Positions 23,184-34,818 of a DNA stretch of 64,000 nucleotides are shown here, in pieces. This stretch comes from Pyrrhosoma nymphula (Eukaryota; Arthropoda; Insecta; Odonata; Coenagrionidae): NCBI GenBank assembly GCA_963573305.1, contig OY754333.1, positions 13,414,599 through 13,478,598 on the forward strand. The letters are read 5' to 3'. Below the pieces are notes generated by a model. The model saw only the letters and a program-made list of their open reading frames with translations. It searched no databases and was not told where the DNA came from. The position numbers and the translations under genes were made by a program. The stretch's first letter is position 1; every line of letters begins with the position of its first letter.

Positions 23184-23282
23184 TTGGGTTTCAAAACTAC
23201 ACGTAAATTTACAACGAGTAGCAGGGTTTGGAATCACTTTAAAAGAAGCAGTGACACACATTTTGCACGTGAAATCTCTGTT
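23184..23282 (+). pseudogene. Possible BED zinc-finger scrap
   Basis: The frame ending at 23285 contains SSRVWNHFKRSSDTHFAREI. This resembles the start of a BED zinc finger (S-x-VW-x-F-x-R ... A-x-C), the DNA-binding domain common in hAT transposases. The two cysteines that would follow are absent, so if the reading is right this is a broken remnant. Weak call on a short stretch. Confidence 0.25.
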
Positions 23283-23289
23283 TAAAACA

Positions 23290-26200
23290 AACTGAACTCC
23301 TCAGGTAATAACAGGGGCATTTTTAAGCCAAACATTTGCAAGCTCACGAGAAATATAAGCTTCCCACTCAACAATCACGACGCCACTGTGACAGCAAACT
23401 GAACCTTACGAAAATACACCAGATCCAGAGACTATTCCAGATGACCCTTAGACCCAGGCACAGTACATACTAGTACAGTACCTACAATGAAGTACAAAAT
23501 CTTCCCTCAATGTCTTTATACATTTATTCGCCATCACTCAATATTTAAATTTTCTACGCAGGACATTTCACCAGAAGGAAGTGTTAAACCCCATTCACTA
23601 CCTTCACGTTCTGCAATTGTTGACTTAGTGGTTGTTAATCAAGAACTTTCTTACACATCCTTATCCTACTACACAAAAGGCGTGTAGAGTTTGCCATCGC
23701 TTTACGGAAATTATCTTCTTCGGTGGTGGTGAATGAGATGCTACAGTAATTATCAATCGTATTGAACATAAGGTTCGAAACCTAAATAATTTTATCATAC
23801 AGAATTTTATTGCATTTATGCTCCTTCAATCAAATCGAATATTTAAAAATTCATCAGTTCAAAAATATATTTCTTTAGCGTAGCAAATTAAATCCATTTA
23901 AAAACACAATTATTCAGGGCTGTTCGACTTTCGCGCAAGATACTTTTTATTCAATCAAGGGGGTCTTTGACGGGATATAAATGTCTCAGCGGAAAGTGAT
24001 AGAAAGGCATACAAAGCTTGACCGCTAGCAAAAGTAATGCGTATCAATACAGATACCCTAAAAAAATATTTTGATTTTCCTTACCTGCATACTTAGTCAT
24101 ACGAATTGTATGTTGTTCTGCGGCCGGTTTCATGCATTTTGATGTTTAGTGGAAGTCCTTTGAAGTTTAATGTAGGAGGTTTAACTTCCCAGGGACCAGA
24201 AAGGGAATTTATAAATGTGTTTCGATGAGCAATAATTTTTTTAAAGGCAAAAAATTAAATCATTTACCAATGAAAAATATGTATGGATGCATACCTCTTA
24301 ATTATATCAGTACCGCGGACTATAACAATGAAGATTAGCAAAATTCCACATGTGTTTTAGATCATAGAATCCTCTTTGCTATACTTGTGCTCTTGGCTTC
24401 AAGGATAATATATGCCATGAAAGCAACTTGAAAATCATAAAGCACAACTCCAGTCTATATTGCTAGAATGTGGTTGATGAATATAAAACATACAGTTTAT
24501 TAAGGATGATATTCTACCTAATTTAAGAAAGGTAAATGGATGGTCATTTTCCTTGGTCATGCTTATTAACTCTTTCTAAGAACTCTAAAAATCATCAACA
24601 TAACGTTTGCATCACTCAATACCTTTAAAATATCTTCTTTGCCCCCATGACAAAACTTAAAAATTCTACAATATATTTTATAGATATTACTTATGTACCA
24701 ATTGAAAATCGAAATCATGAATTTTAATCTTATTCTGATAATTTTTTAAATTATTTAAGTACGAAGGTTAGTTTTGTTATATTGATTAAGACAAAGTTAA
24801 GACTTTCTGAAGAATATCAATTTGCATCCTGCTTTAAAAATGTTTTCTTAATCCATGAAAATGATTTTCGAGCTTTGTAGAACCGCTTAAAGTACTAGAG
24901 TGCGAAAATACCTTCACAGTCTTAATTAATGGCTCTGCTTCCAGGCCATTTCCCCGTCAGTTTGCACGAAATACCTATTTATACAAAGAAACTGATAAAC
25001 GGTGTGTTCAGCTATTTTAATTTCCTCCTTAGGCAAACCTTAGCCATTACCTTTTTTATCAAGCGTCACGAGATGGCAAAATATAGCGATCCCAGCTAGG
25101 AACCGGGGTTCGGTAGGTCGAAAATGAGGAGGAGGAAATAGGGAAGATGAAAAGATGAAGATGATGAACGTAGGGGGTGCTGGGAAAAGGAGTAGGGACT
25201 TGGAAGAGAGGTAGATGCAGAAGGGAGAGGGGAAGTAATTCAGAAGCGGCTTTTGACCCGATGTGGGCCGACGCCGAGGTGGGGAATGACCCCGGGGGTT
25301 CCTTCGCTAAGCCGTTTCCTATGTCCCCATCCTTTCCTCCTTCTCTCCCGCCACTTTACCCACTTTTCTCCCCTCCCCCCGCCATCCGTCCTTCTTTCTC
25401 ACACCACCACCTCTTATAGCTCTCACACACAGCTCAGATAGTCACTCTCTCAGTGTTGCCAACTCATATTCAGATCCGGTCAGTAACTTCAAGTAAAAAC
25501 GCGCTAATTTGTCAGTAACAGAAAAAAGATAGGAGTAACTAGTTTTGTCACTAGATGGAATTACACAAAATATACATTTTTCGCTCAGATGATTTATTAA
25601 ATCTTGATAGTATTATTTCAAAAATATAATTGGAAATTTACAGACTGTTAACTAACATAGGTTTCAAACCTAGGTCGATTAAATAAACTTAGTATGGAGA
25701 TAAATGAAGTTCTATTTGTGATTAGGCCATCAGTCACTCATCAGTAAAGTTGTCAACTAGCACTTTAAATTTTCATTAATTCTTGAAATGACCAGTAGCT
25801 GGTTTTTAAAATGCGCTGGTGTATCAGTTTTATTTGGCAATTATTTTTAATTACTCCGTTGGTATGTTTTTTTATCTCATCATTAGTTTCTCCATGTTTT
25901 TATCTATTACCCTACGAATTTATAGTATATTTAAGAACCCTTAAACCAATTTTAGTATTTTTGAAACCTCCTAACTAAAATAAAATGGGCTCAAGGTGGT
26001 AAAAAAAGGGATTCTCACTTCCTCTCACCATGTCACAATTGCGGACAAAAATGTAGGTCGCTTAGTGGTAGAATATAAATGGCTTAACAAGGCGAACAAG
26101 GAATGCCTGTTTTTTTCAGTTACGTCATTATCTTACCATAACGTTTTCAAACGATAAAAAAGGCATAAAGTCACGACTACTTTTATCATCAAATAAACAA

Positions 26201-28994
26201 TTTTTCAGAAAAATTGTTAGATTTGTCGCTACTATAGGCACCATCATTTATACATTTTCCCCGAAGACTTCATGAATGTCGCTAGCTTGGTAACACTACC
26301 TTTATCAGGAAGTATGAAATTCCAGGACTTTATCAGGTTTTCCTGGACAATTCTTTTATTTTTCCCGGTGGACATTCCATTCTTTACACTGTGTTTTAGA
26401 GAACATGAAATAATAGGAGTTCAACGAATTGACGCACTAATGTCCCTAATGCACGTAATATGAGGGAATAAATGGATCTAGGTTTTCCGAAGCAGCTGTT
26501 ACGAAAACCTAGAGCCAGCATGATCAGCCAATGCGGAAAGCCTTCCCTCCAACTATGAGGGAATTAAGTTTTCCAAAAAACGGAACACCACCTTCCGAGA
26601 AAAAATAGGCTTACTTTTTAAAGTTATTATTATTCTTAGGTCTCTGCCGTGATAAGGGCCTCGAATTAGCTGTACACAATCAGTGGAGACACAAATGACA
26701 CAAAAATTCCATTTTCCTTAGCATAAATTTAATGAATATGACCATAAAGTTTATTTATGGGCATAATGTTATTTTATTAAAACCAACTTAGTATTCCAAT
26801 TCCTCTGTGAGGCCCCAAGTCCACACACCAATAGACATTGCCTAGAGTCGTGCGCCTCACTAATTGAAAATGATCATATTTTGACTTTGAAAAGCATTCG
26901 CATTTTACATGACTTTTCCAGGTTTTACTGGCCTGTCGTCACCCTGAATAGATAAGCGATTAGTCGTTCATCTAATGATTTGGGCATATGAATGCAAGGC
27001 GGGATGAGAAATAGTGAGGAAGATGGCTTGGGACGTGATTTAAAATATATTAAGATAAAACAATTGAAGGGTTTCGCTATTTGACCGTGAAATGGCATGA
27101 AATATTGTGACGTCGAATAAGATATGGACGTAACAATTAAATTAATTTGATTTGCTGTACAATCAAAATTATTATTTTTTTAAATAGACTTCAAGTCACT
27201 TGTTTTTTGTCGTGAAAAACACAATTTTCCCAAAATTTACGTCTAACTGCCTAAGTCTTCCCAAAAATCGATAGCTTGGCAACACTGCCAACAGTCTCTC
27301 TCCCTCTCTCAGCCAGCCCCAGGACCTTAACCCCAGGTTCCGGTGGCAGTGCAAACCCTGGGACTTAAATGGAGTGCAGCAATGATATAGGCGAAGCGAC
27401 GCGGCACCAATTATTATTGCGCTGCTGAGGAGAGTACTAAATCGTTTAAGCCGAGGGCCGCGTAATCGCTGCGAGGGAGGAGAGGGAAGCGGGCAAAAAT
27501 TTAGTGGATGCAAAAAAAAGGAAAGAGAGGAAGCGGAGAGCGGAGGAATGTTTTTCGAAACGATATTTCTTGAAAGGAGACAAGCAGCGTGGCGATGAAT
27601 ACTGAGCCTGTGTTTGAAGCCACTCGTTAGCGAGAGTTTCGTCGAGGTGTAGCATTTTAACGAGCTATCATAGTCGTACTTGAATGCGTTAGGATGGCAA
27701 AGAAACGTGGCTTGCCAATGTTAATCTTCGCTAATGGAGGGTCTGTTTCGCGAAATCCGTACGTAATCATCATCATTGGCTATTTGACAATTTGACTGTG
27801 TTTCCCATGTAAAATTATTGGAGTCCTGCGCATGACTTTATTTTTTATATCCTAATTTTTTTATCGTTTATGAAATTCCCTCTACATAAGTGTTAAACGA
27901 GTCTCAGATTTATATTCTCTCTAGGCACTCTGAAAGATATCTTCAATTCTTAATGGATGCATATCACTAGTCGACGTAGGTCCAGATTGAGTTCCACCAT
28001 GTCTCGCATGATATCTGTATTATTATGAGTTTTTCAAATTTATTTCGTATGAATGCATAGCTATAAATGCCTCAGAGCAAATGAAAAATGAACTGCAGGC
28101 GAAAATTTCATCCGATTTTTCATTATTACCTGAAGGGCAATAAAAAATATTCCTTGCGTAACACAGCGTCCCTCGGAAAGGGTGTTATTCCCTGCGTAAC
28201 TTTTCTCCTTCTGTCAAAATTCCTCCACACGCTTGAGGGTATGATTTCCAAACTAATTGAATATTAATTATTCTAGCTTCACCGCATTGCAACCCTTAAT
28301 TAAAAAGCTCTTTACCTTATACTTTCAAAGTTATGTCATATGCCATGGGCATGCACTCATGCGCTATGCTAGCTCTGATTTATAGTGTGTATTCAACGAA
28401 ATTAATAACGTTACAAGTGTTTTCTCCCCATGCTTAGCATGCTGAAATAAGACAGCCAACCTGACAGTGCTATTTGATCCAGCTAATTACATAAAATAAA
28501 ATAAAAGTTAAAGTAATTGAAAAATGATGCATCACATTGTTGTCAGTACTTTATCTCTTATAATAGCAATAATTAATCGGAAACTAACGTACAAATATAT
28601 CTTATGACTCTCTTTTTTTGGTGGTGTTTTAGCACACAAGTATAAAAATTAATTCCTTTTAAATGAGGAAAACATAGAAGATTTTCGCTACACTTCATTA
28701 AAAATGATCTGAGAGCGACTATTATTAACTTCAGGCTAGAAACAACTGCCACTTGAACATGAATATCAACCTTTTGATGCGTGGCATGGCATGCTTGAGA
28801 AACATTCGCAAGTTCATCATTAGCTGTCATCAACACCAATATGGCTTTACTACACGTCTTCACTCCATATTGCTCGATAAGTGACTGATTACGGCATTCT
28901 TCACATTCAGCATTTGGTATTTTTTCTTTAAACTTTAATTGCCTAATACTCCATGGACCTATGGCCGTATTCAGGTAGTGAGTGAGATTTTTCC
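23290..28994. other. AT-rich DNA; CT-rich patch and a possible TE terminus
   Basis: No gene is supported. 25170-25440 is GC-richer with a C/T-rich half. At 26915-26946 the minus strand reads CAGGGTGAC...GGCCAGTAAAACCTGGAAAA, which resembles the terminus of a widespread non-autonomous DNA element (CAGGGTGACC...CTGGAAAACCTGG), but I could not find the matching other end. 27290-27660 is moderately GC-rich. The remainder is AT-rich with chance frames only. Confidence 0.4.
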
Positions 28995-29060
28995 TAGGAA
29001 TGCCGATTACCTCTTGGGATGTTGCGTGGAGAACACTTCTTAAGCTTCTGTCACGTGGAG
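28995..29060 (+). repeat. SINE body fragment
   Basis: The words TTGGGATGTTGCGTGGAGA and ACTTCTTAAGCT match TTGGGTGCTGCGTGGAGAG and following bases at 30018-30040, the same tRNA-derived SINE family seen near 60.5 kb. It is cut on its right by the foldback that follows. Confidence 0.45.
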
Positions 29061-29322
29061 AGTGAAACTATTAAGGATTTAAGGTTTTCCCGGCGAATAA
29101 TATGAGTGAACGTTTCTCGGGTTTCACACCGGGTAGTAATTTTTAAATGTATCAACGTTTCGATGGTTGACTCAGCCATCTGTGGCTATACATAACCGCC
29201 AGAATCCTCACTCAACTCATTATCCTGATGATGATAGCTGAGTCAACAATCGAAACGTTGATAAATTTAAAAAATCTTACCCGGTGTAAAAACCCGAGAA
29301 ACTTTCACTCAGTGAAACTATT
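29061..29322. mobile_element. Hammerhead-bearing foldback with 12-bp target duplication
   Basis: AGTGAAACTATT occurs at 29061-29072 and again at 29311-29322, so the DNA between them looks inserted. It contains inverted arms (about 29104-29181 and 29230-29310) sharing GAGTGAA, TTTCTCGGGTTT, ACCGGGTA, TTTAAATKTATCAACGTTTC and GTTGACTCAGC. The right arm reads CTGATGA (29225-29231), a variable hairpin, then GAAACGTTG (29252-29260), the hammerhead-like order found at PLE ends. No coding capacity. Best reading: a minimal PLE-derived terminal-repeat pair that moved as a unit. The left arm has lost its CTGATGA. Confidence 0.55.
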
Positions 29323-29945
29323 GTTTATCGTTATTAGTGGGTTTGTGCCGATACAAATAATCGTATCTGCTTAGAATTACCCACCTATCGGTCACGTGGC
29401 AAAAGACATTAATCATCATCCACCCAAAGAACTGCTGTGGACCAGGTTGGCATGGTGGCCGATTGAAAATTCTCTATATTTACAACTTAAAATTGGTGTT
29501 AACACTAGGCAACTGTCTTCTTTTTCAAAATAATGTATGCAAAATTTCATTTACTGGACTATAAGGGGGCAGAGTTAGTCCCATGTAAAACCTTACCCCT
29601 ACCAGTAGTAGCTGTCACCAATATTATTCTACGCTTACATTTGAACAATAGCTTTGTGGAAGGAAAAAGAGTCGAATTATGCCACGGACTTCATTACTTT
29701 GTAGAACTCCTTCATGATGTGAATAAAATATGTGTGTGGAATAGCAAAGAGTCGAACACTTACCAAGACTAGGTCCCATAAAAGATTGCATTTACATTAT
29801 TACGGTCCAATCGAGTAAACAAAATAATCTGTTACAGATAAACGATCATGGAAATTAAATATACGTTTGCATATATTTAAGGGTGAATATTAGCATAAGA
29901 CGGATAACATGAGGATCGGTTTGGAATGGTGACTAGTGTTCCTCT
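29323..29945. other. No gene recognised
   Basis: A 79-codon open frame at 29533-29772 has unremarkable composition but no domain I recognise; I do not call it a gene. Confidence 0.4.
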
Positions 29946-29959
29946 TTCCTATCCATAGG

Positions 29960-30270
29960 GTACTTATTGGGATAACGGTAGTGACAATATTTTTCAGTAG
30001 AATTCCGATCCTTTCTTGGGTGCTGCGTGGAGAGAGGTTCAGCTGGAATAGGTACTCCGTCCGACGGATAGGCCGTTAAACGCTGGTTCCCTATGCGCCT
30101 TTCGTTAAGAGCAGGCTAATGCCGACGTCCGTTTTTTCTCCACCCTTCTTCCTTTCCCTAAATTATTCTCTCTATACCAACATACCCACCTATCCTCAAC
30201 AGCGCAAATTACTTCTATTGTCGGTCGCCTCATCCTGATAGCAAACCAACCAACGACGTTACTTCTACTG
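29960..30270 (+). repeat. tRNA-derived SINE, body portion
   Basis: Contains AGAATTCCGATCC, TTGGGTGCTGCGTGGAGAG, GGTACTCCGTCC, GCCGTTAAACGCTGG, TCGTTAAGAGCAGGCTAA and TAATGCCGACG in order. Most recur around 60.48-60.62 kb and 61.13-61.26 kb with the same spacing. The tRNA-like head is not visible in this copy. Confidence 0.55.
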
Positions 30271-30879
30271 CTTCTGCGGATTGTATAGACACTTAATGAA
30301 GCGAGCTTGCTCCATAGACCCATTTTGCTGCCCCATCGTCTATTTGATGATTTAAACTATGATCTTTCTTTTCATAAACCATAAAGACTATATGATCCTA
30401 AACATATCCGTAAATATTATAAAGGTGTCTCCATGATCATTTTACAAGGTCTTTCATTGCCCTCCTCAAGTCCACCGCTCTTTCAAAAGCCCGCGAAAAT
30501 GCTGAAAGAGGACGAACACACAATCCCAGAGAGGCAAAATACTTAATGCGCCCGAGGATACCCAAATGCCTAATTGATTACACAACTTAAGACTTAAGTG
30601 TAGCACCCCTTTAATTGTTCACGAAATCCTCTCGCTAACTTCTCATTGCAATCATACAATTTACTTGAAATTTGATATTTGCGAGATATATAATTTATAT
30701 CAAAGAAGACTCGCAAATTAAAAAGCACATTGAGGGCATTTGCATTTATTTCAAGAAAATAAATTACTCGGTGAATAAATAAAAATATTATTTTTTCCAC
30801 GAATTGACAAGTTGGAAAAACTAATTGTATCAATTTCGTCCCACTCACTCGTGGAATGACACCATGATACACCACCGTC
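30271..30879. other. AT-rich DNA, nothing recognised
   Basis: No coding, RNA or repeat feature that I can support. Confidence 0.45.
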
Positions 30880-31345
30880 GACGGCGATTATGCCCGCGGA
30901 AGGAGGTTGCAGGAAAAATTACAAACCATTTATTTCTCTCCGACGACCGGAGAGAGAGAAGAGCGGTGTCGGTCCAGACCACCTTTTGAAAGTTAATGGT
31001 GCGCGTGACGACCGCGTTGCAGCTTTGACACCCCCTCCGGGCCAACGAGACGGGTCCCCCCCCTTCCCCACCCCCCCCGGCCGCCCAACCCCCTGCCGCC
31101 CAACCCCCTCCCGGGCCCCACACCCCGCTATCGCCCATCCCCGCTAATTATTCACGCCGCCTATCTCGGGCCCGAAAGAAATGGAAGTCGAGATGAAGAT
31201 TCGAAGCGAGGGGCCTTGAGGGATGTGACTGCCGTGACGCGTCGAATGATATTACGCGGGAGAGAGAGGATTGGCACGGAGGCGGGGGAAAATTGACTTG
31301 CGCAGGGCGCACGCAAACAGAAGAGAGGTCGAGGATGGGAACGGC
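30880..31345. other. CpG/GC-rich patch
   Basis: This stretch has many CG dinucleotides and C-runs (CCCCCCCCGG, CCCGCGG, GACGCGTCG) in an otherwise AT-rich window. It may mark a promoter or first exon of a nearby gene, or an unmethylated repeat. No TATA box, splice sites or start codon context convinced me, so it is described only. Confidence 0.35.
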
Positions 31346-32226
31346 GCATGCGCGGGTCTTGTACCGAGATGAATTGGGCATAAGTCTTCTTTTGTTTGCC
31401 GCGAAAGAATCGGATGCCACGAGACTGCAGTGAGAAAATATCCAAAGACGCAAGACATATTTATATATGCACATGCGGGCTAAAAATGATACAATCCCGC
31501 TATCGTGCTCATTCCATTTAGGTGGTTGAAGCTATTTTTGTTCACGAACAAATATGCGTGAAACTTTGCATGTGTGTCCTAATTAGTACTGTCTATAGAT
31601 TTTGAATGAAAAGGTTTAACTTCACTTTTTAGGTAGATTTAGAAGAAAGACTACCTTTTGTAATCGTTACAAAGGGCAATGGTATATTTATATACAGGGT
31701 GTTTCGTAATGACTCTGTAATATTTTAGGATATGACTAAGCAGATCAAAATGAGAAACAAATTCAACTGGATATGCGTCCGGAAACGCACCGTTATTCAG
31801 CTGTCTGTCGGTGTGCGTTTTTAACGGAAACCCCGCTAAATAAAATAAACATTTAAGATAAAGTCTTGTTATTTTGTATGTCTTTTAATGTCAATGTTTT
31901 AAAATAGCATACGATATTTAATTATTTTCTAATTCACCGTTTAAAATGGTGGACAGTCAAAAATTTCAATCCTTAATATCTTTGCACACAGAAATCGTAT
32001 TAAAAAAGTGCAATTATAGTTGCGCCTTTTATTTACAAATAAAATGGTATCAATAAATGTTTCATGCCTACTAAAACAATGAAATGGCCAATATATTTTC
32101 AAACCAATGTCCAAGAGTTTAATGCACACATACAACAATATTATTCCAATAAAATGTCCATAACCCTCTACAACAATGGTCAACCGATTTTCAAACCAAA
32201 GGACAAAGAGAGTTAATGCACTTCTG

Positions 32227-32268
32227 TACTGTGACCTCCTAGGTCACCCGACCTAGGAGGCCACAGTA
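32227..32268. other. Strong hairpin
   Basis: CCTCCTAGGTC pairs perfectly with GACCTAGGAGG across the loop ACCC, and the stem extends outward with TACTGTG/CACAGTA, one A-C mismatch between the two parts. A third GACCTAGGAGG copy follows at 32270-32280. Confidence 0.75.
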
Positions 32269-32290
32269 CCGACCTAGGAGGGCCAAATGA

Positions 32291-32500
32291 AACAAGCTAT
32301 GGCCAGCGGATCAATAGCAGGGAGCAGTTGGAAGACCTAATTCAAGATGCTGCAAATTAAATTAGGAACAATAAAAATGTACTGGCTGTAGTGTACGAGT
32401 CTGTTAATAGGCGTTGCGAGAGTTGTATTGCTACAGGAAGGCTGCATTTTCAACACTTTCAAGTATGTTGTACTATATTTTAACAATTCAATGTACTTTT
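32291..32500 (+). pseudogene. Mariner/DDE_3-type transposase C-terminal relic
   Basis: The plus-strand frame reads YGQRINSREQLEDLIQDAAN, a TAA, then NVLAVVYESVNRRCESCIAT and LHFQHF before a stop. The pattern R-I-x-S-x-E-x-L ... V-x-x-R-x-x-x-C-x-x-x-x-G-x-x-F-x-H is the usual end of Tc1/mariner-type transposases in insects. Only about 65 residues remain and the DDE core is absent. It sits between the two long arms, as expected for the last coding part of the element. Confidence 0.5.
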
Positions 32501-33020
32501 TATGTATAAAAAGATGTATTTCCTTTTATTGATTGAGCAAATGTAAAAGTATCTGCTTGTTTTTGTTTTGAAATCATTTATGGTTTATTATTGTATGTGT
32601 GAATTGAACTCTCTATGTCGTTTGGTTTGAAAATCGGTTGACCACTTCATTGTTTTATTAGGCATGAAAATGTTATTGATACCATGTTATTTGTAAATAA
32701 AAGGCGCAACTTTTTCATACTTGCACTTTTCTAATACAATTTCTGTGTGCAAAGATATTAAGGATTGAAAAGTTTGACTGTCTACCATTTTGAAACGGTG
32801 TATTAGAAAATAATTAAATATTGCATACTATTTTAAAACATTTCCATTAAAAGATATACAAAATATCAAGTCCATATCTTAAATTTTTTTTTATTTAGCG
32901 GGGTTTCCGTGAAAAACGCATACCGACAGACAACTGAATAACGGTGCGTTTCCGGACACATGTTCAATTGTTTTTGAATTATCCAATGAAATGAGTTTGA
33001 TCTTTGGACTAAAACGAAGC

Positions 33021-34738
33021 TTAATCCTTATAGTTTATAATTTATTTAACCAATTTGTCTCCCTCGACCGATGAACTGAGAAGTTTGAACTTTTCACGTA
33101 AAAATTATGCAATTTTAGAGCATTTATCATTTCCGTTGCTACGCATTTATTTCATTATTTAAGCCTTGCAATACGCATTGCAGGTTAATAAACGTATGTT
33201 TCAGCACAAATAAAATTCCAAACAACTCAAATATTACGTATAAATAATGTGTCGATATAAAATGGAGCCTTTACGAAAAAATAACGTCTCGCTACTCACC
33301 GAGGGAGGTTTCAGTTTTGATAAGAAACGGCCGCCCCTGGAACTTTCAGTCGGGGTGAATATTTTGCGGCGATTCAGCGCTAGTCAGTGGCAGAGAGCGT
33401 CCTGACGTCATGATTTCAAAAGACGTGTACTCATTGGTTGATTTCCGCCGCCATCTAAAGCTCATGCATGTACTACTGTGCTTATTTGCCTCCTACGCAT
33501 CATGTTACAGAATCAAACAATTTTACCACCCAGGTGGCGCGCGGCAATACATATCTGGCTACAACTCGGCTAATATCAACTTTTTTGTGCTGAAACATGG
33601 AGCGTATACTTCAACCGACTCCAATTCAGCTGTTCGTGTTGTTCGCTAGTATTTATTAAAAATATGAACTTCGAAATCTACCCGCGCCTGTAGGCCAATG
33701 CCGAAAGGGAATTTTTTTCAATTTAAATTTTTATATTCACGACCACAGTTTCGACTCTAACCGTCGAAACCATGGCCGTGAAAATGAAAGTTTAATGTGG
33801 GTAAAATAAAGTTTAACCTTTTTGCTCAAAATGAATATTAAGCTCCATAAAGTCACGCCGATAACTACCAGCTATCTATAGATAAATGTGAAAAAACAGC
33901 ATGTTACCGATTTGGTTTCTTGTTAATTGAATAATATTTATACACGAAACCTTACGGCACATGACATATAACTTCGTAGTAAGTCGATTACATGAAACAG
34001 ATTTTCTCGCAAACGAATAATAACATATTTAATATTATGGCAATGGTTGCTAACTAATATCAAGGTATGTTTCCGAGTAAAAGAAGCGTATTTGGATATG
34101 ATTTTCGCTTAAATTTCCAGTTCTACGCCGTGAATTCAAGACATACGAATGCTTTAATAAAGGTAAAATATTCTAAATTAAATTTTTTCACCATTTAAAT
34201 CACTGCATATATGGTGATTTCCACCGTATAAGCCGATGCTCATAAGTGAAATGTGGTCCATGACTTTACTTTCCCTAACTTTAAATGATATTAAAATTAG
34301 CACTCAATGACTCACGATTAGGTACCGCCCGAGACCCCTTAAACAATAAATGCGAAGATATCACACAATGAGTCACTCCATGAGACTGATATGGGTCAAA
34401 TGACATTATGAAGGCTTGAGAGATGTTAAGTTTTGGAAATATTTAATTACGAACTGATGGATTTAAGAATTATACCTTCCATATCTTCACTCCATTTGCA
34501 TTTACAACAAAATCAAAGCGAGACAATAATTTTACCAAAATATACCTCACCAATTCTCCGTTTTCATCCCGATTTTTTCCATTTTGTCTTTCCTTTTTTT
34601 GACTGGTTGACATGACACACCTTCTATAACAGATCTTTGTTGTGGCTCGAGAACCATGCATCCATGAGGAAACTTTATTTTTACGTAAATGAAACAACAT
34701 GAAAAAGCATGTTAACATAATTGTATTCAAGAGCGGCA

Positions 34739-34740
<2 letters not shown>
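33021..34740. other. Mostly unannotated DNA; possible minus-strand first exon
   Basis: No gene can be named. A CRE palindrome TGACGTCA lies at 33403-33410. On the minus strand about 100 bases further, CCTCCCTCG is followed by a consensus donor GTGAGT (33299 down to 33294). The rest to 34740 is AT-rich with chance frames. Confidence 0.35.

Positions 34741-34815
<75 letters not shown>
34741..34815. repeat. TA microsatellite (left of LTR element)
   Basis: About 36 TA units, ending exactly where the LTR begins. The same kind of array continues at 40186-40212 on the far side, so the LTR element was inserted into a TA array. Confidence 0.97.

Positions 34816-34818
<3 letters not shown>

Larger units (their letters stand above)
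31693..33020. mobile_element. Long-inverted-repeat mariner-type derivative
   Basis: Arms of roughly 400 bases (about 31735-32200 and 32590-33015) are inverted copies. Shared words include TCCGGAAACGCACCG, GCGGGGTTTCCG, TTTGCACACAGAAAT and ATGCCTAMTAAAACAATGAA. The left end includes TACAGGGTGTTTCGTAATGAC, a common terminal word of mariner-like elements. The centre carries a transposase C-terminal relic and a strong hairpin. The left arm has an internal near-duplication (32080-32215) of about 100 bases. The right terminus is less clear, so the end coordinate is approximate. Confidence 0.6.
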
